DNA from: Odontocerum albicorne
Taxonomy: Eukaryota > Arthropoda > Insecta > Trichoptera > Odontoceridae
NCBI GenBank assembly: GCA_949825065.1
Contig: OX463862.1
Location: forward strand, 16,673,592-16,737,591
Direction: 5' to 3'
Length of the DNA stretch: 64,000 nucleotides
Shown: in pieces, positions 50,101-59,100 of the stretch
How the letters are laid out: each line of letters begins with the position of its first letter
Numbering within the stretch: the first letter of the stretch is position 1
Translations under genes and position numbers: made by a program
The notes under the pieces: generated by a model
Seen by the model: the letters and a program-made list of their open reading frames with translations, nothing else
What the model was told of the DNA's origin: nothing
Databases searched by the model: none

Positions 50101-53100
50101 ACAGATCCAGTCAAACCCGCTGAGAAGGAAGAAGCAACAATGCTGGATATTTTTCGATATCCTAACATAAGAAAGAAGTTCTTTCTCCTGACTTTCGATT
50201 GGATTGCCAATGCTGTAGTGTACAACGGTCTCAGTTACAATGCCACTAATTTGGGTGTTAATGATTTCTTGGCCTTCTTTATTGGTAAGTGTTTCAGAAT
50301 CTTTCATTTTAAATTTCATCACCTCCAAAACCCTTATTCTGTCATAGATATTATTAAAGTCACGTACAGTACCCGGCGGTAAGTAATACACATCGAACTT
50401 AAGAAAGAGACTTTCGCTTTGTAGAGCGACGTCTCTGTCGCACGGACCGTTAGCGCATCGTGCGACAGAGATGACGCTCTACAAAGTGACAGTCTTTTTC
50501 TTAAGCCCGATGTGTATTACTTACCGCCGGGTACTGAGTCTAATCTTCTCGTTGCTTTCCATCTGATTCGTTTTGGAGTCTTCTTTATATTGGAACTTCA
50601 GCTCCGGCATCGAATTTCCCACATTAGATCGTCCCTGTGCAAGTGCAAGGATAGCATTCCTGATGCTCGTGAGCGGTGGTTTTCGATACTTTCAGTAACT
50701 CAGTAATCTTTCGTGTCATATAACGCTGGTTATTATCGACGTCTTTTATGATGTCGTCATAAGTGGTAAATGCCCATCCTATCGCGACACACACCTTTCG
50801 TCTTTTCTACACTCATACACCTTCTCAAACGGCTTCAACGATTTCTCTGACTTTTTACATTTCCTCCTTTCAAAATATTGTACACTTGATCAAACCATCT
50901 TTCTTTGGTCTTCCTCTACCTCGCTTTTTACTCATATTTGCAATGTATATTTGTCTTATTAGTCTTTCCTTTTTAAAGCCGAATGTGTTACTATCACATA
51001 TCGAAAGATCTACAAAGGTTTCTTTGTAGTTCGTCTTCCCTTGTTTTCTTACCAAATATATTTTCTGAACATATACTCTTACATATGTGCAACTAATCCA
51101 ATGACTGCAGCCACTACCTTCCTATTCCTACATTCAACTTATGTGTGTGTATATTTCATTAGTAATATTTTAAAACTGTTAATAATTGAGTCCTTTTCTT
51201 TTCCTCGAGAGTTTTCTGCAGTTTTCTTATAAAATATTTTTTTTTAATATATGCAGATGCGAGAAAGTACCTTATGTAATGGCCGCAGTCACTACCTTCC
51301 TATCCCTACATTCAACTTATGTGTGTTTATATTTATTTTGTAATATCTTAAATCTATCAATAATTCAGAGTTCGAGCGTCATTGATGAGAGTTAGCTCTC
51401 TAAATGGCGTTATATAAATTATCCTTTTGTTATTATAATTCTTTATTTATTTCTTCCACGCGCAGAAATCATCTTATAGTGCTTTTTTACTTCTTGCTTA
51501 ACACTACACATAAACAGAATCTCGAATAGAAAAATAAAAACACACGTAAAGCAATTTTTCGCGAGAAATTTTATATACAAACAATGCAATAATTTTTACA
51601 CATAAAAACATCTATTTTAGTTATTTTGGCTAGTTAAAATTAACTAAAATACTTAACGACAGTTATCTAAAATAAAACGGGTGGAAGTTCAAATAAAGTA
51701 ACAACACATTTAAAATATAATTAATATATTTGAGTGACGTTATCGGGATTACGAAGTAAAAAAATTGGCTTATTATTTATGGATAGTTAATGTAAATATA
51801 ATATATTATAAATCATTGTTTATAACTTGAGATAATTTTTTCGTCAACATTGATTTGTGTTACTCACGGCAATAAAAACGTATTTTTTATTACATGTTTT
51901 ATATGCGTATTTGTTATCTTGACGGTTGTATAATTTTGAGAAGATTTTAGTATATATGCTAAAGTTAAACAGTCATGACGACCTCCGTGACCTAGTTAGT
52001 AAAACATCGACTACCATCCCGGGAGTTGGGCGTTTGATTCCCATTAGAACCTAGATTTAAAAAAATTCTAGTTTGTTTTTCTCTTAAGGCATGTTGAACA
52101 TTTCTCTAGTTAATTGAGAGATATTGCTAGATGACTCTCGCTATAAGCTCGATAGGTTGTACTTTATGCAACGAAAGTGTTATACAATACAATTAATTTA
52201 AGCCAAACAAGTTGCAATATTTATCTAGAAATGTTCCTCGTCCTTGACTCCTATACAATTCTCACCCACATCCCTGTTCCTCGTCCTTGACTCCTATACG
52301 ATTCTCACCCACATCCCTGTTCCTCGTCCTTGACTCCTATACAATTCTCACCCACATCCCTATTTTTTTTTATATTAACCTTTTATTTAAATTTCCTTAG
52401 TACATACATACCATCATGCCAGTTTTCTGTCAGGATAGTCAGAGATGACAGAGCGCCAGACGTTCCTATCTCGACATCCTAAGCCTCTTCTACATCCATA
52501 CATCTTCTCAAACAACTTTCATGATTTCTCTGATTTACTACAATTCCTTCTTTAAAATATCATTCATTTGATCGAACCATACTGTCTTTGGTTTTTCTCT
52601 ACCACGCCTTCCACTCAAATTTATACTGTACGTTTGTGTTCATAGTTTTTCTTCATTCATTCGTTCTACATGCCCAAACCATTACAAATTACTCTTCTTC
52701 GTCTTACTCAACACATCACCCTTAAATTCACATTCATCCCATATCACTTCATTCCGTATTCTCTCATACATTACCAACCCATGTATTCTTCCCAGCGCAC
52801 GTATTTCTACAGCATTTATTTGGCTTCTTTCTTTGTTTTTCCACGTCCACGTTTCACTCCCATATATCAAAATTGGCAGTAAAATACTATCGATGACTAG
52901 ACTGAATCTTGGCAGATTTTGATACTTTCCGTTTCAGCACATATGTTATCCTTTAGAACCCCCATTTTTGTAAGCTTTTCTCAAATATTGTTTTCAGACA
53001 CTACTTTTAAGTTAACGACACGGTAATGGATATTAATAATAATGAATAATTAAAAAGTGTTTGGTTAACTGAAAGAAATTGCTTATGAGCAATAAATCCA

Positions 53101-56100
53101 GCAGATGTAATCGCATGAATATTTAAAATAACAAATAATAATATTTAAGGAACGGTTCCATCTATAGTCTAAAACAGTGCTTCCCAATTACTTTCATGTA
53201 ACGGCCCCCTAAATCTGAAGTAATTTATTCCACCCCCCCCCCCCCCCCCCAAAACATTTTTTTTATAGTTGAAGATTTATTTGGCAATAATTATTACAAT
53301 TAAAATACACATATTTATATTCAACACAAAATTATAGGAACTTGCTTAAAAACTTTTTTTTTAAATAAAAACTATACTCATATGAAACAATTTAATACTC
53401 ACATGAATATTTGTACTTTGTACTGAGTATTTTCGCGACCCCCACGAGAAATCCCGCGGCCCCTAATTTGGGAAGCACTGGTCTAAAACACTACATTTTC
53501 ATATAACATGCAATCATCCGTCTAATGTCTTTCGTTGTCTAGTTGGAAAGACTCCTGTCTTCCGACCCGGGGTCTGTGGGTTTGATTTCCGTTGAAATTA
53601 AGATTATTTTAAAAAGGATACCAGTCTGGTTTTCACGTAAAATCTCTCTAACATATTTCTGGTTGATTGAAAGAGATGGTGACATGCCCGCTAGAATGCA
53701 TTGTAAATAGCGGAAATGTAATGCAATACAATACTGACTTCAAAATTATATCCTACATTTTTTTTGCAATAAACTGATGAAATTGGCGGGTTCATAAAAT
53801 AAATTGTATGAAATATAGTATTGTATCATACCTTAGTTGTATATATTGTAATTAAAATAAATGTCATTTTATTGAAGGGGTGTGTTATCTAATGGGTGTT
53901 CCAAATCGATAAGAATTATAATTAATATACCTAAAGCTGGTTGATTGGAAGAAATTATTTCAAAGTATTAAATTTACCAGATGTATTTACATGAAAGCGT
54001 TTTATAAGTAAATAGATAAATATTGTCAAATAACATGTTTTTTTCTCATGTTGACAATCTAACAGTACTTCCTTATTTATATCGATATTTACTTAACAAT
54101 TAGATCCGTACGCAAATATTGATTAAATTCTGTAAAGTGACAAGTCAAGGTAATTTCAACGATTTCCTAAGTTCGTTAATAAAGGTACTTCAAAGGCATT
54201 CCTTTGAGCCTGTGGTTTTAAACTTTTTGAAGTGAAACTAATTGGCGTGGTGAGGCAAATTGGCCTGAACGTCACGAAAAGTGAAACGGTGTATTATATT
54301 ATTATTTTATTATTATTATTATTAAATTATTTTAATTTTTTTATTTATTAATACATTATTTTAATATTAATAATTATTAATTATTAATAATAATTAATAT
54401 TGTTGAGTGCCGTGTCAGAGTGCAAGGGGATCTGTCTGAACCTCTTAAAACATTTAATGGACTTAGACAAGGAGATGCTTTGGCGTGTACGCTGTTTAAT
54501 ATGGCTTTGGAAAAGGCCATTAGGGATAGCGGCATACAAACAACAGGCCATATATTCAGTGAATCTGTGCAGCTCCTGGCTTATGCAGATGACATTGACA
54601 TCATAGCGAGGTCGGAACATGAACTTATAAATGCCTTCCGAGCACTAGCAGCATCAGCAAAAAACCTAGGCTTAGTAGTCAGTGAGACCAAAACAAAATA
54701 TATGCCCGTAAATGGACGCCAAAACCCAATAAGTCTACAAATAGACAACTTTACCTTCCAAACCGTTTCTGAATTTGTGTATCTCGGTACCATGGTGACA
54801 AGTAAGAACGATGTTTCCACTGAAATAAATCGAAGATTAATAGCTGCAAACCGATGCTATTTTGGACTGCAGAGGTACATGAAATCACGACATCTCTCTA
54901 GAAAAACCAAAACTCTACTTTATAAAACACTCATCCGACCTGTGCTCACCTATGGCTCAGAATGTTGGACTCTAAGTAGAGTGGACATGAGGGCTCTGGG
55001 GACATTTGAGAGGAAGATTCTGCGCAAAATATATGGCCCCATTTGCAATAACGGAGAATGGCGTATCAGGTATAATCAGGAGCTGTACGGTCTGTATGGA
55101 GACCCTACCATAACACAGGAGATTTTAATTGGGAGACTCAGGTGGGCTGGACACGTGCAGCGAATGAGTGAGGAGGACATTCCGAGAGGGCTCTTGAATG
55201 GCACACCCCCCGGTGTGAAGAAGGCCAGGAAGGCCGAAGCTTCGATGGCTGGATGGTGTCAATAGGGATGCGCAGCTCATTGGCATCCAGAACTGGCGAA
55301 CAGCAGCACAGGACCGCCAGTCATGGAGGCGTGCTTTAAAGGAGGCCAAGACCCGACCTGGGTTGTAGAGCCACTGTTGATTGATTGAATATTATTGAGT
55401 GTATTATATTATTATTAAAATGATTATTTATTCTTAAAATTATTACAATTTATTATTAAAAATAATTTTTTTTTTGTTATATATTATTTTTATATTAATA
55501 TATTTATTAATTTTATTTTATGTTTATTTATTTTATTTTATTTAATATTTATTTTAATATTTATTTAATACATCATTTATATTTAATATATAATTATAAT
55601 AATATATATGGTATTATAATATTAATATATTATTATAATTAATTGTAATATAATTAATTAATAATATAACATAATAATATTATTAATAATATATTATTAA
55701 TAATATAATAAAAATAATATAATAATAAATAAATCATTATTTAAAAAATAATTAAATATAAAAATATAAATATATATTTAATACTAAAAAGTATAAATTT
55801 AATATTATTAAGTGTATTACTATATATCTGGTGCGTTATGGCAGAAGTTGATATGTCTGTTTTTTGTCATTTTGTGTTTATTCTCCCAATTTATAGAAAA
55901 TATTTCTCAGCATGTTGTGGCAAAACTTGATGTGTCAGTCATTATCCAAACAAAATATATATTGTTTGGAAAAACTTAAAATATGCTTATTTGTACTGAT
56001 TTTAACAGTTTATCAAAGTTAATATTGCTTGTTCTGTAAACTAAGGTAAAACGGACATATCAACTTCTGCCATAACGCCACAGATATTATTATTCAAATT

Positions 56101-59100
56101 ATTATTATTTATTATTAAAAATATATATATATATATTTTTTTATTTAATTAAGAGAGATTTTCTCGAATTAAAATCCACATAACCATTTCCTAATTCTAA
56201 AAAAAAAAATTATGAAAATCGTTAACAAATGGAAAAAAAGCAATGCATAAAATCAACTTTTCCTAGGAGCTAAGAAGTTTCACTTCTACCGTGCGAGAGT
56301 CTCACGCATCTGTTTTTTCGTTTCACGGCGTCCTTAGTCTATAAACATTATTCACGGCACCCTTATAAGTCTTACAAATTAGTGAATATGTGTGCTTGCT
56401 GTTTAACATACAGTTTTTGAAATTTGGGAACCTAACTAATCATAATAAATATAGGTGTATTGATAGCAAAATAGTATTTATTTAAATTACACACATATTT
56501 TAAGGTGATGGATAAAAAATACATTTAAGACATAAGCCATCAAACGGTCTAGGCTCATCTAATAACATCCTCCTAATCAAGTTCACCCACAACAATTGAG
56601 GGGGGGTTAGGAGGTTGAGATGTTTTTCGTGAGTCAGCTGTCTCAGAACAGGCAATGTGCTTCGTGAGATAGCTAATATATAAAATTAAAATAAATGAAT
56701 TATAGGTTTATACATAACAATATAGTAAGGAAATATTTATCCTGTAGGTAATTGATTACACATACTTGTTAATGTAATGGAAAAGAAAATACAATTACAT
56801 GAGATGCTATCGAAAGGTCTGGGCTCATCCCAATTTAAATTTTCTTTCATATTACGTTATTGTAGCCGCAGCCATCGAGATCCCCTCCTACATGCTGGCC
56901 TGGTGGCTGATGGAACGATGGGGGAGACGGTGGGTTCTCTGCCTTACTCTGGCTACCGGAGGAATGGGCTGCCTGTTTTGTATGTTTGTACCTGAAGGTA
57001 AATTAGTTATAAACTAATTTTATATGTTTTGTTATATTTTTTTATTTATTTATTAATACTTTATTGTATAACAATTTGGTGGGAGTTTTGCCAGGCGGCA
57101 TCTCTTTTAACCAACCAGATAAAATCTGTTGGGAGTGTTGCCAGGTGGCATCTCTTCTAGCCAACCAGATAAAATCTGTTGGGAGTGCTGCCAGGCGGCA
57201 TCTCTTCTAACCAACCAGATAAAATCTAGTGGGAATGTTGCCAGGCGGCGTCTCTTCTAACCAACCAGATAAAATCTTGTGGTCGTGTTGCCAGGCGGCA
57301 TCTCTTCTAATCAACCAGATAAAATCTCGTGGGAGTGTTGCCAGGCGGCATCTCTTCTAGCCAACCAGATAAAATCAAATAAAAAAAGTTCCATTTTATT
57401 GCTCTTGTTTCTTTACGTCGTTCTTTACTGTCCATGCCGTTTGATTCTGGAACCAGCTACCAGTTGCTTGCATTCTCATTAGGTAGCTTCAAAAGTAACT
57501 TTAAACTCATTGTTATATCCCCCGTCATTTACATAGCGTGTCTTTCACTATCCCTCCCCTCTCTAAGTCGTTGATGATGTTTGAAAAAATGTCTAAATAG
57601 TTCATATTTATTACTTATCCATTTTAATTTTGTTATTTATGTTCTTGCTTTTATTATAGTTTTTTTTCGGGTTGTGTGTAATCTTGATACATGTGTAACT
57701 TCTATTTGGTCGGTTGTAAGAGATTGCGGTAGGGGAATAAACCCGTAAATTATGCCTTTATGTAATGAAGTGCCAAATTAATAAAAATGAAATAAACATT
57801 TTTTTGGTCACTTAATCCTTATAAAGCAACGCCTGACCAATAACATAATGGAAAGTTACGTATCTGTACACCTCTTGCATAACAACCAGGCGTAAAATTC
57901 GTTCAAAGAAAACTAGTTTTTTATATTCATTATGTTTCTGGTTGTGTGCGTCTAGTGGTCAAATTGATGTCGATCATTTTGGAACGCCTGCTTTAGGTGA
58001 CAATGGATTCAAGACAAGTTTTTTTGCTATTGTATATAGTTTGAAAAATATTTATAAGTTATTTTAATCTAATTAATTAACTTACTATATATAATTACAT
58101 ATCTAAAACCTTACATTTACTTTTATTTTTAATATAAAAAAAATCTTCAATATACTCGTATCTTTAACATTCAAAACCCGCAGATAGCAAAAGGTCCGGT
58201 TGCTTTTTTGTATACCTTTTGGTATTTTGTTAAAAAAAAGTGATAGCTTTATAGTACGAGTATATGGTAAGTTAATTTGACTTTTTGTCACTTTGTGTGT
58301 TGGAAGCCATTACAAGGTTGTCGTATGATTATTATTTACCTCTTTTTATGTACAATAAAGCTTCTTGGCTATACTTGGGCAACAAATTATATTGTTTATT
58401 ATTTATAGTTAAGGCATTAACATTGTGGAGGCTTAAATACATTGTAATTTGTTTTATTAAACACTGTTTATTCCACTTTATGTAACGGTATAACCCTACA
58501 GGTTTCAAGATTTTCACCTCATCATCAAGGTAGCATAAACAATACTGAATTCTGTTCAAGCCGACATACACACTTCTAATGGTAAACATTCGGGTTCGGG
58601 ATTATGGGTGGAGAGAGGCCGGAGACAACTTCAGCGAGCAGCGGTTAATTTAAATCCCGAATGTTTAACGTTAGAAGTGTGTATGTCGGTACCAGTTCGA
58701 ACATAATTCAGTCTTGTTTGTGCTCCCTTATGATGAGGTGAAAGCCTTGAAACCGGTAGGGTTATACCGTTACATAAGGTAGAATAAACAGTGTTTGATA
58801 AAACAAATTACAAAAATAACATTGTGATTTAAAATATAGACTTAAACATTAAAATTTTTATTACTGTATACTCATCTAGTTTACAAAGAAATGCCTCATT
58901 TTTAATGTATTAACTTCAGTCTTCATCCTTTTTTTCTGCCCAATTTAAAGCTTCCTTAATTGGTCAGAAAAATAACACTTGAACAATAATCGAATTGTAC
59001 TCGTATATATAGTAATTGGATTGGAATTGTGATTTGCCATTTTCATCACTTTGACTTTTTGTCAATTTGGATTTTGGAACCTTTAAGTCAACACGACTTC

